Positions 36,656-46,900 of a stretch of DNA of 64,000 nucleotides are shown piece by piece (position 1 is the stretch's first letter; every line of letters starts with the position of its first letter). The notes beneath the pieces were generated by a model that saw only the letters and a list, made by a program, of their open reading frames with translations, was not told the origin of the DNA and ran no database searches. The translations under genes were made by a program, and so were the position numbers. The DNA comes from Cryobacterium cryoconiti (GTDB lineage: Bacteria; Actinomycetota; Actinomycetes; Actinomycetales; Microbacteriaceae), in assembly GCF_004403065.1 (NCBI RefSeq), contig NZ_SOHA01000010.1:1-64000 (forward strand). Direction: 5' to 3'.

Positions 36656-37354
36656 CTACGCGCTGACGAGCATCCGTTCGATCACCGAGGTGAAGAAGGT
36701 GATCCCGTCGGTGCCGCTGCGCATGGCGTCGGTGGTGTCGGGGCCGAAACCGGGCTCGACCGCATGCTCGGGGTGCGGCATCAGGCCGACGACGTTGCCA
36801 CGCATGTTGCTGATGCCGGCGATGTCGTTCAGCGAACCGTTCGGGTTCATGCCGACGTAGCGCACGACCACGCGGCCCTCGCCCTCGAGGCGCTCGAGGG
36901 TGTCGGCGGAGGCGATGAAGCCGCCCTCGCCGTTCTTCAGCGGGATGGTGATCTCCTGGCCGGCCGCGAAACCGCCGGTCCAGTCGGTGAGGGCGTTCTC
37001 GACGCGCAACCCCTGGTCGCGGCAGATGAACAGGCCGTGGTCGTTGCGGATCAGGCCGCCCTCGAGCAGGTGCGCCTCGGCGAGCATCTGGAAGCCGTTG
37101 CAGATACCGAGCACGGGCATGCCGCTGTTGGCGGCGTCGATGACCTCGGCCATGATCGGCGAGAGGCTCGCGATGGCGCCGCAGCGCAGGTAATCCCCGT
37201 AGCTGAAACCACCGGGCAGAACGAGCGCGTCCACTCCGTGCAGGTCGTGCTCGCCGTGCCAGAGGGCGACGGGCTCGGCGCCGGCCAGGCGGATCGCGCG
37301 CGCGGCGTCGCGATCGTCGAGCGAACCGGGGAACGTGACGACGCCGATGCGCAT
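36656..37354 (-). CDS. purQ: Phosphoribosylformylglycinamidine synthase, glutaminase subunit (PurQ)
   Basis: 232 residues, a class I glutamine amidotransferase. [13 protein letters not shown] opens the protein, LGICNGFQ carries the nucleophile Cys and LMPHPEHA the His/Glu of the triad. It releases ammonia for PurL. The ATG shares one base with the purS stop codon (TGATG), so purS and purQ are co-translated. purL, its usual neighbour, is about 4.6 kb away on the same strand, separated by unrelated genes. Confidence 0.96.
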   Translation of the reverse strand: MRIGVVTFPGSLDDRDAARAIRLAGAEPVALWHGEHDLHGVDALVLPGGFSYGDYLRCGAIASLSPIMAEVIDAANSGMPVLGICNGFQMLAEAHLLEGGLIRNDHGLFICRDQGLRVENALTDWTGGFAAGQEITIPLKNGEGGFIASADTLERLEGEGRVVVRYVGMNPNGSLNDIAGISNMRGNVVGLMPHPEHAVEPGFGPDTTDAMRSGTDGITFFTSVIERMLVSA

Positions 37355-37623
37355 CAGTGCGTCTCTCCGGCGGGTGCCTCCAGCACGTGGATGCCGACGA
37401 CATCCTCGATCACCGAGTTGGACAGCACGGTGTCGGCGAGTTCCTGCACCTCGGCCAGCACGGCGTCATCGACGTGGCCGTCGACGGTGAGCTCGAACCG
37501 CTTGCCCAGGCGCACGCTGGTGAAACGGGTCTTGCCGAGGCGACCCAGGGCGCCGGCGACGGCCTTTCCCTGCGGGTCGAGCAGCTCGGCCTTGGGCATA
37601 ACTTCTACGACGATTGTTGGCAT
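37354..37623 (-). CDS. purS: Phosphoribosylformylglycinamidine synthase, PurS subunit
   Basis: 89 residues, normal for PurS, the small bridge that assembles the PurL-PurQ complex. Typical: [39 protein letters not shown] and [10 protein letters not shown]. The ATG has GGAG upstream. kynU ends 39 bases upstream on the same strand, so the kynurenine and purS/purQ genes could be in one transcript. Confidence 0.95.
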   Translation of the reverse strand: MPTIVVEVMPKAELLDPQGKAVAGALGRLGKTRFTSVRLGKRFELTVDGHVDDAVLAEVQELADTVLSNSVIEDVVGIHVLEAPAGETH

Positions 37624-37662
37624 AGCTCACTCCGGAGACGTCGGCGGGTGGATTCCACGATT

Positions 37663-39099
37663 CTACAGGCCGCCTCCCGGGCCGCCGAGCGCACCGGCCA
37701 GACCCGTGCCGGCACCGCCGAGCGCCGCGCCATTCCCGCCCGCGAGCCCGCTCTGCCCGAGCAGCACGCCACGCAGCACGTCCCGGATCGCCGCGACCCC
37801 CTCGAAGGTCTCGACGAAGCTCGTGCTCAGCGGGGACAGGCCGATGCGCAGGGCGTCGGGGCCGCGAAAATCGGGGATCACATCGTGCTCCCACAGGATC
37901 TGCGTCACCTGCCGCATGGCTGGGTGGTTCACGGTCAGGTGCCCGCCGCGGTGCGTGGGCTCCCGCGGCGACGACACGGTCACGCCCATCGGCGCGAGCC
38001 AGGCGTCCACCAGGGTCAGCGCGAACTCGGTCAGCGCCACCGACTTGGCCCGCACCTGGTCGATGCCGGCCTCCTCGATCATCGCGATCGAATCCTGCAT
38101 GGCCAGCATCCCCACGATCGGCGGGGTGCCGCTCATGAAACGACGGATGCCGTCGGCCGGCACATACCCCGGGCCCATCATGAAGACATCCTTCGTTCCC
38201 ATCCAGCCCTGAATCGGCTGGGTGAGAACGTCCTGCAGGTCGCTGCGTACATAGGCGAACGCGGGGGCGCCGGGGCCGCCGTTCAGGTACTTGTAGGAGC
38301 AGCCGACGGCCAGGTCGACGTCGCACAGGTCGAGTTCGACCACCACGGAGCCGACCGAGTGGCTGAGGTCCCAGAGCACGAGGCCGCCCGCGGCGTGCAC
38401 CACCGCGGTGATCTCGCGCATGTCGGCGAGGAAGCCGGAGCGGTAGGCCACGTGGCTGAGCAGCACGAGCGCGGTCTGCGGGCCCACCGCCTGCCGCACC
38501 TGTTCCACCGTGACGCCGTTCGCGGGGTCGGAGTGGATCCAGCGCAGCGTCATGCCGCGCTCGGCCGCGATGCCCTCGAGCAGGTAGCGGTCGGTGGGGA
38601 AGTTGTCGGTGTCGAGCACGATCTCGGTGCGCATCGGTTCCGTGTCGACGCGGAGATAATCGACGGCCGCGCGGGCCAGTTTGTAGAGCAGCACGGTGGT
38701 CGAGTCGCCCACGAAGACCTGGCCGGGCCCGGCGCCGAGGGCGGCGCGGCCGATGTCGTCGCCGATCTTCAGCGGCAGGTCCAGCCAGGCCTCGTCCCAG
38801 CCGCGGATCAGGCGGGTGCCCCAGTCGTGGGTGAGGAACTCGGTGATGCGGGCCACGCTGGCCCGGAGGGGCCGGCCGAGGGAGTTGCCGTCGAGGTAGG
38901 CGACGGGATTCGGGGTGTGCCCGGTCGAGCCGCCGGTCGCGCCGCCGGTCGCGCCGCCGGTCGCGCTGTCCGGCTCGATGCCGACGAACTGCCGGCGGTA
39001 GTGCCCGAGCCCGTCGATGCGGTCCATCCGGCGGGCGAAGGCCAGGTGGGCATCCTGACTGCCGTTGCCGGCGGAGCTGATGTCGGTGCTGGGGGTCAT
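37663..39099 (-). CDS. kynU: Kynureninase
   Basis: 478 residues, longer than usual (about 410-420). A PLP enzyme that cleaves kynurenine to anthranilate and alanine. YLDGNSLGRP, the HDWG motif, LLSHVAYRSGFLADM, LWDLSHSVGSV and the PLP lysine in GCSYKYLNGGPG are present. Extra material: an insertion SATGGATGGATGGSTGHTP near residue 45, coded by a tandem repeat (about 38935-38970), and a Gly-rich C-terminal tail of about 30 residues. ATG 39099 follows GAGGAA. It is the last gene of the tryptophan catabolic unit. Confidence 0.93.
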   Translation of the reverse strand: MTPSTDISSAGNGSQDAHLAFARRMDRIDGLGHYRRQFVGIEPDSATGGATGGATGGSTGHTPNPVAYLDGNSLGRPLRASVARITEFLTHDWGTRLIRGWDEAWLDLPLKIGDDIGRAALGAGPGQVFVGDSTTVLLYKLARAAVDYLRVDTEPMRTEIVLDTDNFPTDRYLLEGIAAERGMTLRWIHSDPANGVTVEQVRQAVGPQTALVLLSHVAYRSGFLADMREITAVVHAAGGLVLWDLSHSVGSVVVELDLCDVDLAVGCSYKYLNGGPGAPAFAYVRSDLQDVLTQPIQGWMGTKDVFMMGPGYVPADGIRRFMSGTPPIVGMLAMQDSIAMIEEAGIDQVRAKSVALTEFALTLVDAWLAPMGVTVSSPREPTHRGGHLTVNHPAMRQVTQILWEHDVIPDFRGPDALRIGLSPLSTSFVETFEGVAAIRDVLRGVLLGQSGLAGGNGAALGGAGTGLAGALGGPGGGL

Positions 39100-39199
39100 C
39101 TGGATTCCTCGAGGTCGAACGGATGATGGGCAGCGCTCTCGCAGCGATGCGCGCTTCCCGGGGGCTCGCCGACACCGTGCCGCGCTGGAAGTATCCCAC

Positions 39200-40204
39200 T
39201 CACGCGGGTGGCTGCGCGACTGCGGCCGGGCTGATCGCGCGGGCGGTGCCGAGCCAGGCGCTGAACGCGGCCGGGTCGGCCGGACGCTCGCCGCGCAGCA
39301 CGGTGACCAGTCGCCCTGCGGCGTGTGCGGGGTCACAGCCCGCGTTCCCCGCGGGCCCGCGCAGCACCGTGCGTAAGCCGCCGAGGTGCTCCATGGTCAG
39401 GCTGCGCAGCACGTCGTCGCCCGTCAGTCCGGCGGCCAGCAGCGCGTCGATCTCCCGCACGTTCAGCCCGACTGCAAGCGGACCGTTGCCGAGGTCCGTG
39501 CCGTAGAGCACCTGCCCGCCGGCACGGTGGAAGCGGCGCAGGTTATCGACGGCGCGGTCGAAATCGTCGGTCGGTTCGCCCCAGCCGTGGATGTCGAGGG
39601 TGCTGATCCACGCCATCCGCCCGGCCATGGCCGCGATCAGTTCGTCGGTCAGCCGCTCGGTGAACGGCGTGTGCGCCAGGGCGTCCACCCCGCCCTCGAA
39701 GGCGCGCCGGGACTGGCCGGCCCCCTCGGCGTGGGCGACAACGGGGGCCCCTCGGGCATGGGCGTGCCCGACGATTGCCGCGAGCACCTCGCCCGGCAGC
39801 ACCGGGCCGGCGTCGCTGTTCAGCGTCACCTTGATCACGGATGCCCCGAGCCCCAGCTGGTCATCGACCGCGGCCGCGGCATCCGTTGCCCGGGCCACGA
39901 AGCGCACGCTTCCCTCCGGCGCCCAGGACCGCTCGCTCGGGTAGCCGCCCGGCGCGGCGAGGAATTGCCTCGCGAACACGGCCTCCGGCAGTCCCGCTCC
40001 CGCATCGCCCACATCTGCAACCGCCGAACTCGGCGACTCTCGCGACTCCGGCGCCTCCGGCGTCCACCCGCCGAGGTCGAGCACGCGGGCGATCCCGCGG
40101 GCGGTGAGCGGCGCCGGGTCGATCAGCGCGAAGTGCACATGCGCGTCGAGGAAGCCCGGCAGCACGGTCAGGCCGTCCGCGCCATCCGCCCTGCCCCCGC
40201 TCAT
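39200..40204 (-). CDS. Metal-dependent amidohydrolase in the kynurenine cluster
   Basis: 334 residues with metal-site segments of the amidohydrolase superfamily: HxH in GFLDAHVHF, then VVAHAEGAGQ, DALAHTPFTERL and the Asp in YGTDLGNGPL. The superfamily's N-terminal beta-sandwich (about 50 residues before HxH) is nearly absent: only 15 residues precede GFLDAHVHF. It lies between tryptophan dioxygenase and kynureninase, where N-formylkynurenine must be hydrolysed, and no ordinary arylformamidase is nearby. A role as formamidase is inference. Confidence 0.75.
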   Translation of the reverse strand: MSGGRADGADGLTVLPGFLDAHVHFALIDPAPLTARGIARVLDLGGWTPEAPESRESPSSAVADVGDAGAGLPEAVFARQFLAAPGGYPSERSWAPEGSVRFVARATDAAAAVDDQLGLGASVIKVTLNSDAGPVLPGEVLAAIVGHAHARGAPVVAHAEGAGQSRRAFEGGVDALAHTPFTERLTDELIAAMAGRMAWISTLDIHGWGEPTDDFDRAVDNLRRFHRAGGQVLYGTDLGNGPLAVGLNVREIDALLAAGLTGDDVLRSLTMEHLGGLRTVLRGPAGNAGCDPAHAAGRLVTVLRGERPADPAAFSAWLGTARAISPAAVAQPPA

Positions 40205-40211
40205 CCGCGCC

Positions 40212-41066
40212 TCAGGTCCCGAGTTCGGTGCGCACGGCGAACAGTTCGGGGAAGAAGGTCAGCTCGAGCGCCTTCTGCAGGAAGGCGGCGCCGCTCGACC
40301 CGCCCGTGCCGGTCTTCATGCCGATGATGCGCTGCACGGTCTTGAGGTGCCGGAACCGCCAGAGCTGGAAGTTGTCCTCCAGATCGACGAGTTCCTCGCA
40401 GGCCTCGTAGGCACCCCAGTGCTCGCCCGCGTTCTCATAGATGCCGCGGAAGGTGGCCACGAGTTCCGGATGCAGCACCCACGCCTCGGTCACGTCCCGC
40501 TCCAGCACGGATGCCGGAATCGAGAACCCCTGCCGGTGCAGGTACCGCAGGAACTCGTCGTAGATGCTGGGGGCCGCGAGCATCTCGGAGAGGAGCGCAA
40601 GGGCATCCGGGTCGCTCTCGAACACGCTCAGCATGCGCCGGTTCTTGTTGCCGAGTGCGAATTCGACGGCCCGGTACTGGTACGACTGGAATCCGGACGA
40701 GTTTCCCAGGAAGTGCCGGAACTCGGCGTACTCGCTGGGCGTGAGCGTGGCCAGAACCGACCACTGCTCGGTCAGGGTGCGCTGGATGTGCTTGACCCGG
40801 GCGATGCATTTGAGGGCCGGGGCGATCTGGTCCTGGCGCAGGAACGCGGTCGCGGCGCGCAGCTCGTGCAGCACGAGCTTGAGCCAGAGCTCGGTGGTCT
40901 GGTGCTGGATGATGAACAGAAGCTCGTCGTGGTGCTCGGGTGAGCTGACCGGCTTCTGCGCACCGAGCAGGGTGTCCAGATCGAGGTAGGAGCCGTAGCT
41001 CATCCGTTCGCGAAAATCGGTGACGATCTCGGGATCGAACTCTCGGGTGTTGTGCTCGACCGACAT
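40212..41066 (-). CDS. kynA: Tryptophan 2,3-dioxygenase
   Basis: 284 residues. A haem enzyme opening the indole ring of tryptophan to N-formylkynurenine. IIQHQTTELWLKLVLHEL carries the distal His, FRHFLGNSSGFQSYQYR the substrate-binding arginine region and LWRFRHLKTVQRIIGMKTGTGGSSG the proximal haem His. ATG 41066 is supported by GGAG five bases upstream; longer readings lack this. Divergent to it is a TetR-family gene that may control it. The amidohydrolase begins 7 bases after the stop. Confidence 0.95.
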   Translation of the reverse strand: MSVEHNTREFDPEIVTDFRERMSYGSYLDLDTLLGAQKPVSSPEHHDELLFIIQHQTTELWLKLVLHELRAATAFLRQDQIAPALKCIARVKHIQRTLTEQWSVLATLTPSEYAEFRHFLGNSSGFQSYQYRAVEFALGNKNRRMLSVFESDPDALALLSEMLAAPSIYDEFLRYLHRQGFSIPASVLERDVTEAWVLHPELVATFRGIYENAGEHWGAYEACEELVDLEDNFQLWRFRHLKTVQRIIGMKTGTGGSSGAAFLQKALELTFFPELFAVRTELGT

Positions 41067-41200
41067 GGTGCTCCGTTTCATTCGGGTGCTGACTGCATTC
41101 TGCGACACGGCCCCGGCCCGGCGCAACCGGCCGTCACCCGCCTGGGGGTCGTGGAGGTCAGCCTCCGCGATGCCAAGGTTCGGGACCTAGAATCGACTCC

Positions 41201-41974
<774 letters not shown>

Positions 41975-43072
41975 GTGAAGGCCGCGACCGTTTACGACGT
42001 CGCCGCGCACGCGGGGGTGTCGATTGCAACGGTTTCCCGGGTGTTGCGTCGTCCCGACGATGTACGCGCATCCACGAGAGCCCGCGTGCTGTCGTCCGTG
42101 CGGGAGCTGGGCTACGTGCCCAGCGCCAGCGCCCGCAGCCTGGCCGCGCGGCGCACGGGGGTGCTCGGCCTGTTCTTCCCGAGCATCGACGATGAGGACG
42201 ATCGCGCGGAAGCGGTCTTCGAGCAGGACACGCTGGCGCGGATCGTCGTGGACATCCCCGACACCGGCGAGGTGCGACCGCCGAACCTCTACTTCGACGA
42301 GGTGCTGCGGGGGAGCGAGCGGGAGGCCTGGCGCCACGGTTTCGCCCTGATGGTCGGGGTGGGTCGCGGCTCGGACCCCGCCACCATGGTCAACGACATC
42401 GCCGGCCGGGTCGACGGCATGGCCGTGCTGGCGCGCAGTGTGCCCGACGACCTGCTCGACCATGTCTCCCGGCGCATCCCGGTGGTGCTGATCGCCGGCC
42501 CGCGGCGCGGTGACGACTTCGACCACGTCAGCGTGAGCAACACGGAGGGCATGCGCGCCCTGACCGAGCATCTGCTCGACCGGCACCGGGTGACCGCGCC
42601 CGTTTATGTCGCGGGTCCGTCGGACTCGCCCGACGACGCGGAGCGCTACCTGGGCTTCCGGCAGGCGCTCGCGGCGGCGGGGATCGACCCGGACGCGCTG
42701 CCGGTGCTGCGCGGCAACTTCTCCCGGGTGGACGCGCGCGCCATCGCCGCGGAGCTTGTGACGGCCGGGGATCTGCCGCGGGCCCTGGTCTGTGGCAATG
42801 ACCAGATGGCCCTGGGCATTCTCGACGTGCTCGGCCCGGCGGGAGTCCGAGTACCGGACGACGTGATCGTGACCGGATTCGACGGGATCGAGGCAGGGCG
42901 CCTCTCGAGCCCGCGCCTGACCACCGTGCATCAGCCGATGGCCGACCTGGGGCGCGCGGCGATGCGGGCCATGCTCAGTCGCCTCGAGCACCCGGACCAG
43001 CCGCCCATCACCGCCCGCCTGCCCGTGAAGGTGCTGCTGCGGGAGAGCTCCGAGGGGGCGCCCGGGGCCTGA
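41975..43072 (+). CDS. LacI-family regulator of beta-glucoside uptake
   Basis: 365 residues. The N-terminal LacI helix-turn-helix (ATVYDVAAHAGVSIATVSRVL) and hinge (ASARSLAARRT) are followed by a periplasmic-binding-like domain with FDEVLRGSEREAW, RVDGMAVLARSVPDD, RGDDFDHVSVSNTEGM and VPDDVIVTGFDGIEAG. GTG start directly after the TetR stop codon. It stands directly before an importer and GH1 glucosidase operon and most likely binds the TGTAAGCGCATACA operator at 43110, released by a beta-glucoside. Confidence 0.88.
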   Translation: MKAATVYDVAAHAGVSIATVSRVLRRPDDVRASTRARVLSSVRELGYVPSASARSLAARRTGVLGLFFPSIDDEDDRAEAVFEQDTLARIVVDIPDTGEVRPPNLYFDEVLRGSEREAWRHGFALMVGVGRGSDPATMVNDIAGRVDGMAVLARSVPDDLLDHVSRRIPVVLIAGPRRGDDFDHVSVSNTEGMRALTEHLLDRHRVTAPVYVAGPSDSPDDAERYLGFRQALAAAGIDPDALPVLRGNFSRVDARAIAAELVTAGDLPRALVCGNDQMALGILDVLGPAGVRVPDDVIVTGFDGIEAGRLSSPRLTTVHQPMADLGRAAMRAMLSRLEHPDQPPITARLPVKVLLRESSEGAPGA

Positions 43073-43095
43073 GACCCCCGTGTTGAGCTTTCCTC

Positions 43096-43125
43096 TTGCA
43101 TATTGGGAATGTAAGCGCATACAGT
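43096..43125 (+). promoter_or_regulatory. Promoter with LacI-type operator for the beta-glucoside operon
   Basis: TTGCAT (43096) and TACAGT (43120) are spaced 18 bases and form a plausible sigma-A promoter. Inside, tgtaagcgcataca (43110-43123) is a near-palindrome with the central AGCGC typical of LacI-family sites and overlaps the -10. The 5' leader also holds an imperfect hairpin (43150-43183), and AAGGA precedes the first gene. Confidence 0.7.
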
Positions 43126-43215
43126 AGACGTATCGCCTCACGCATTCCCGTTCGGTAGCGATACCGCCCGCGACTGCCGAACAGGTCAACGACGACACGA
43201 AGGATTTCAAGAGCA

Positions 43216-44868
43216 ATGAAGCAATTGAGAGGGCACCTCATCCGAACGGCCTTTGCCGTGGTGGGCGTGACCGCACTGCTGGCCACCAGCGCGTGCAGCA
43301 TGGATGTCAAGAATCAAGCGAGCGGCCCGAGCGACGGGTCCCTGCTCGTGGCGGCCGACAACGGCTCGCCCACGTTCGAGAAGAACTTCAACCCGTTCTC
43401 CACGAGCAAGCGCGTCGCCACGACGTACATGTACGAACCGCTGCAGGTCACCAACACCCTCGACGGCAAAGCGACCCCGTTCCTCGCCACCGGCAACACC
43501 CTGCCGGACGCGAAGACGGTCGTGTACGACATTCGCACCGACGTGAAATGGTCCGACGGAACGGCGTTCACGCCGGCGGATGTCGCGTATACCTTCAACC
43601 TCGTCAAGGAGATCCCCGCGCTCGACACCTGGGGCGTCTGGCAGCACATCGAGAGCCTCGAGGTCGTCGGCGACACCGTCGTGTTCCGCCTCCTGACCGA
43701 GGACGTTCCCGCTGCCGCCATCATCGACCAGCAGCTGATCGTTCCGGAGCACATCTGGAAAGACGTGAAGGACCCGGTCACCTTCAAGAACGAGGAGCCC
43801 GTCACCACCGGCCCGTTCGTGCTGGACACCTTCACCGCCAACCAGTACACGCTCACGAAGAACGCGGACTACTGGCAGGCCGACAAGGTCGAGGTGGAGA
43901 AGCTCGTGCTTCCGGCCGCGAACAGCCAGCTCGACGTCGTGAAGAACGGCTACGACTGGGCTTACGCCTTCATCACGGATGTCGAAGGCACCTGGGTCAA
44001 CGCCGACAAGCAGCACAACAAGTACTGGTTCCCCCCGGGCGGCACCATCACCCTGTCCCCGAACCTCACCAAGGCGCCGTACAACGACGTGAACTTCCGC
44101 CAGGGCCTGAGCCTCGCTCTCGACCGCGAGAAGATCGCCACGGACGCCGAACAGGGCTACGTGGACGCCGCCGGCCAGAACGGTCTGCTGCTTCCGAACC
44201 AGGAGGCCTGGCTGAACGCCGACCTGCCCGACGGTGGTGCCGTGGCCCAGGACGAGGCCGCCGCGCTGGCCGCCTTCGAGAAGGCCGGCTACACCCAGCA
44301 GGGCGACAAGATGGTGGACGCTGCGGGAACGCAGCTGAGCATCACCATCCTCACGGCCAACGGCTACACCGACTGGCTGCAGGGACTGCAGACCGTGCAG
44401 TCCCAGCTCGGCGAGCTCGGTATCGACGTCAAGCTCAGCCAGCCGCAGCCGGCCGCGTACACGGAGGCGCTCAGCAAGGGTGACTTCGACATCGCGATGA
44501 ACAGCTTCGGCGGCACCGGCAGTGTCTTCCAGGACATGAACACCCTGCTGAACAGCGAATTCGCCACCCCGATCGGCACCGGCACCACCGGCAACTACGG
44601 TCGCTTCAGTGACCCGAAGGTGGATGCCCTGCTGGCCGAGCTCAAGTCCTCGACCGACGAAGCCGACCAGATGGCGATCTCGGCCCAGCTGCAGACCGTG
44701 CTCTACGAGCAGCTGCCCGTGATCAGCATGTTCTACGGCGGCCTCTGGGGTCTCTCCAGCGACAAGAACTTCACCAACTGGCCCAGCGAGGACAACGCCT
44801 ACGCTCCGCCGAACACGTGGAACTCGACCCCGCTTCTGATCCTCACGAATCTGAAGAAGGCGAACTAA
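43216..44868 (+). CDS. ABC importer substrate-binding lipoprotein, dipeptide/oligosaccharide family 5
   Basis: 550 residues. A signal with lipobox (ATSAC) anchors it to the outer membrane face. Family-5 features: NPFSTSKRVATTYMYEPL, DVKWSDGTAFTPADVAYTF, LVLPAANSQLDVVKNGYDW and REKIATDAEQGYVD-like segments. This family binds peptides, but also cellobiose and related oligosaccharides in some bacteria and archaea. Gene order with a LacI regulator and GH1 enzyme points to a beta-linked oligosaccharide. A stem-loop follows, before the permease genes. Confidence 0.88.
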   Translation: MKQLRGHLIRTAFAVVGVTALLATSACSMDVKNQASGPSDGSLLVAADNGSPTFEKNFNPFSTSKRVATTYMYEPLQVTNTLDGKATPFLATGNTLPDAKTVVYDIRTDVKWSDGTAFTPADVAYTFNLVKEIPALDTWGVWQHIESLEVVGDTVVFRLLTEDVPAAAIIDQQLIVPEHIWKDVKDPVTFKNEEPVTTGPFVLDTFTANQYTLTKNADYWQADKVEVEKLVLPAANSQLDVVKNGYDWAYAFITDVEGTWVNADKQHNKYWFPPGGTITLSPNLTKAPYNDVNFRQGLSLALDREKIATDAEQGYVDAAGQNGLLLPNQEAWLNADLPDGGAVAQDEAAALAAFEKAGYTQQGDKMVDAAGTQLSITILTANGYTDWLQGLQTVQSQLGELGIDVKLSQPQPAAYTEALSKGDFDIAMNSFGGTGSVFQDMNTLLNSEFATPIGTGTTGNYGRFSDPKVDALLAELKSSTDEADQMAISAQLQTVLYEQLPVISMFYGGLWGLSSDKNFTNWPSEDNAYAPPNTWNSTPLLILTNLKKAN

Positions 44869-44878
44869 CCAGCGCCCC

Positions 44879-44922
44879 GTGAGCGCGGGTGGGTGCCCTT
44901 GGGGGGACTCGCCCGCGCTCAC
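44879..44922 (+). promoter_or_regulatory. Intra-operon stem-loop after the binding-protein gene
   Basis: gtgagcgcggg (44879-44889) pairs perfectly with 44912-44922, 11 bp, enclosing a G-rich 22-base loop. It lies between the binding-protein and permease genes. Such hairpins commonly stabilise or partly terminate transcripts so that the binding protein is made in excess; that role is inferred. Confidence 0.65.
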
Positions 44923-44978
44923 CCTCCCCGGTGCATTCCTCCCTCGGGATGCCGACTCAGATTCGAAAGGAACGACCC

Positions 44979-45959
44979 GTGCGCTACACGCTGAGTAAGA
45001 TCGGCCTGCTGCTGCTGACCCTGTGGGCGGCCGTCACGCTGAACTTTCTCCTCCCGCGGCTCATGCCCGGCTCCCCAGCGGATGCCGCCATCGCCAAACT
45101 CGCCCAGAACGGCCCGGTCAGCCCGTCGACCCGCGCCGCGATCGAAGCCCAGCTGGGTGTGCCCACCGGCAGCGCCTGGAACCAGTACGTCGAGTACCTG
45201 AACAACGTCGTGCACTTCGACTTCGGCGTCTCGTACACCTTCTTCCCGCAGAGCGTGGCCAGCCTCGTCGGCACCGCATTGCCGTGGACGCTCGTACTGG
45301 TCGGCTTCGTCACCATCGTCGCCTTCATCTTCGGCACCCTGCTGGGAGTGCTCGCCGCGTGGAAGCGCGGCAGCTGGCTCGACACCCTGCCCACCGTCGG
45401 CGGCACCTTCGCCAGCGCGTTCCCCTATTTCTGGACCGCCCTTCTGCTGCTCTTCTTCCTCGGCTACGTAGCCGGCTGGTTCCCCACCTCCGGCGCCTAC
45501 AGCAGCTCGGCGACGCCTGAGCTCTCGGTCCCCTTCCTGCTCGATGCGCTCTACCACTCGATCCTGCCGGCCACCACGATCCTGATCACCTCTCTCGGCG
45601 GCTGGATCCTGGGCATGCGCAGCACCATGATCAACACGCTCGGCGATGACTACGTCACATTCGCCGAGGCGAACGGCCTGCACCCGCGCACCGTCGCCAT
45701 CCGTTACGCCGCCCGCAACGCCATCCTGCCGAACCTCACCTCATTCGGGCTCGCGCTCGGCGGGGTCGTCGGCGGGTCACTGCTCGTCGAGCGGGTATTC
45801 AGCTACCCGGGGGTCGGCTACCTGCTCTACACGGCAGTGGTCAACCAGGACTTCCCCCTCATGCAGGCCCTGTTCCTGATCATCACGATCAGTGTGCTGC
45901 TGGCCAACTTCATTGTCGACATCCTGTACGGCATTCTCGACCCGAGGACGAGACGATGA
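44979..45959 (+). CDS. ABC importer permease, DppB type
   Basis: 326 residues, about six helices. The permease carries LPRLMPGSPADAAIAKL at the N-terminal loop, which is typical of DppB proteins, and the EAA loop DDYVTFAEANGLHPRTVAIRYAARNAILP. GTG 44979 is chosen for GAAAGGA seven bases upstream. The stop overlaps the next permease start (ATGA). Confidence 0.9.
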   Translation: MRYTLSKIGLLLLTLWAAVTLNFLLPRLMPGSPADAAIAKLAQNGPVSPSTRAAIEAQLGVPTGSAWNQYVEYLNNVVHFDFGVSYTFFPQSVASLVGTALPWTLVLVGFVTIVAFIFGTLLGVLAAWKRGSWLDTLPTVGGTFASAFPYFWTALLLLFFLGYVAGWFPTSGAYSSSATPELSVPFLLDALYHSILPATTILITSLGGWILGMRSTMINTLGDDYVTFAEANGLHPRTVAIRYAARNAILPNLTSFGLALGGVVGGSLLVERVFSYPGVGYLLYTAVVNQDFPLMQALFLIITISVLLANFIVDILYGILDPRTRR

Positions 45960-46900
45960 CCCCCACGAGAACGATTGTTCCGCCCACCTCGGTCGTGAAG
46001 ACGATGTCACCGGGCACCCACGACGGTGGCGGGGCCAACCCGCTGCTGGTGGTCTGGCGGGCCTTCGCCACCATCTGGAGCGTGCCCAAGGCGCGGATCG
46101 GGCTGGCCCTGCTCGGCTTCTTCGTGATCCTCGCCGTCTTCGCCCCGCTGCTGGCGCCCTACGCTGCGACCGACAACACCTTCGGGCGCAGTGAGGACAT
46201 GAGCCCGGCGCACTGGCTCGGCACCACCGCGGCCGGGCAGGACGTGCTCTCGCAGATCATCTACGGCGCCCGCGTCTCGGTGTTCGTCGGCTTCGTCGCC
46301 GGCCTGCTGTCCACCATCATCGCGGTGTTGATCGGCCTGAGCTGGGGCTACCTGCGAGGCCCGGCCGGTGAAGTGATCAACTTCATCGTCAACCTGTTCC
46401 TCGTGATCCCCGCCCTGCCCCTGATGATCGTGATCGCCGCCTACCTCCAAAACGGCGGCATCGGCATGATCGTGCTGGTCGTGGTGATCACCGGCTGGGC
46501 CTGGGGAGCCCGGGTGCTGCGCTCGCAGACCCAGTCCCTGCGCTCGCGCGACTTCGTCACGGCCGCGATCTTCAGCGGCGAGAGCCCGTCCCGGATCGTG
46601 TTCCGGGAGATCCTGCCCAATATGACCTCACTGATCGTCGGCAGCTTCTTCGGTGCCTCGACCGCTGCGATCCTCGCGGAGGCCGGACTCGAGTTCCTCG
46701 GCCTGGGTGACTCGACCACGGTCAGCTGGGGCACCATGCTCTTCTGGGCGCAGAACAGCAACGCCCTCCTGACCGGCCAGTGGGTGCTGCTCTTCGCCCC
46801 CGGCCTCTGCATCTCTCTGCTGGCCACCTCCATGAGCCTGATCAACTTCGGCGTCGACGGGCTGAGCAATCCGCGCCTCCGAGAAGGAGCAAAACGATGA
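45956..46900 (+). CDS. ABC importer permease, DppC type
   Basis: 314 residues, about six helices. The N-terminal loop APYAATDNTFGRSEDMSPAHWLGTT and following DVLSQIIYGARVSVFVGFVAG are DppC-like; the EAA loop is LRSRDFVTAAIFSGESPSRIVFREILPN. Coupled by ATGA overlaps to both the DppB-type gene before and the ATPase gene after, so the membrane and ATPase parts are translated together. Confidence 0.9.
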   Translation: MTPTRTIVPPTSVVKTMSPGTHDGGGANPLLVVWRAFATIWSVPKARIGLALLGFFVILAVFAPLLAPYAATDNTFGRSEDMSPAHWLGTTAAGQDVLSQIIYGARVSVFVGFVAGLLSTIIAVLIGLSWGYLRGPAGEVINFIVNLFLVIPALPLMIVIAAYLQNGGIGMIVLVVVITGWAWGARVLRSQTQSLRSRDFVTAAIFSGESPSRIVFREILPNMTSLIVGSFFGASTAAILAEAGLEFLGLGDSTTVSWGTMLFWAQNSNALLTGQWVLLFAPGLCISLLATSMSLINFGVDGLSNPRLREGAKR

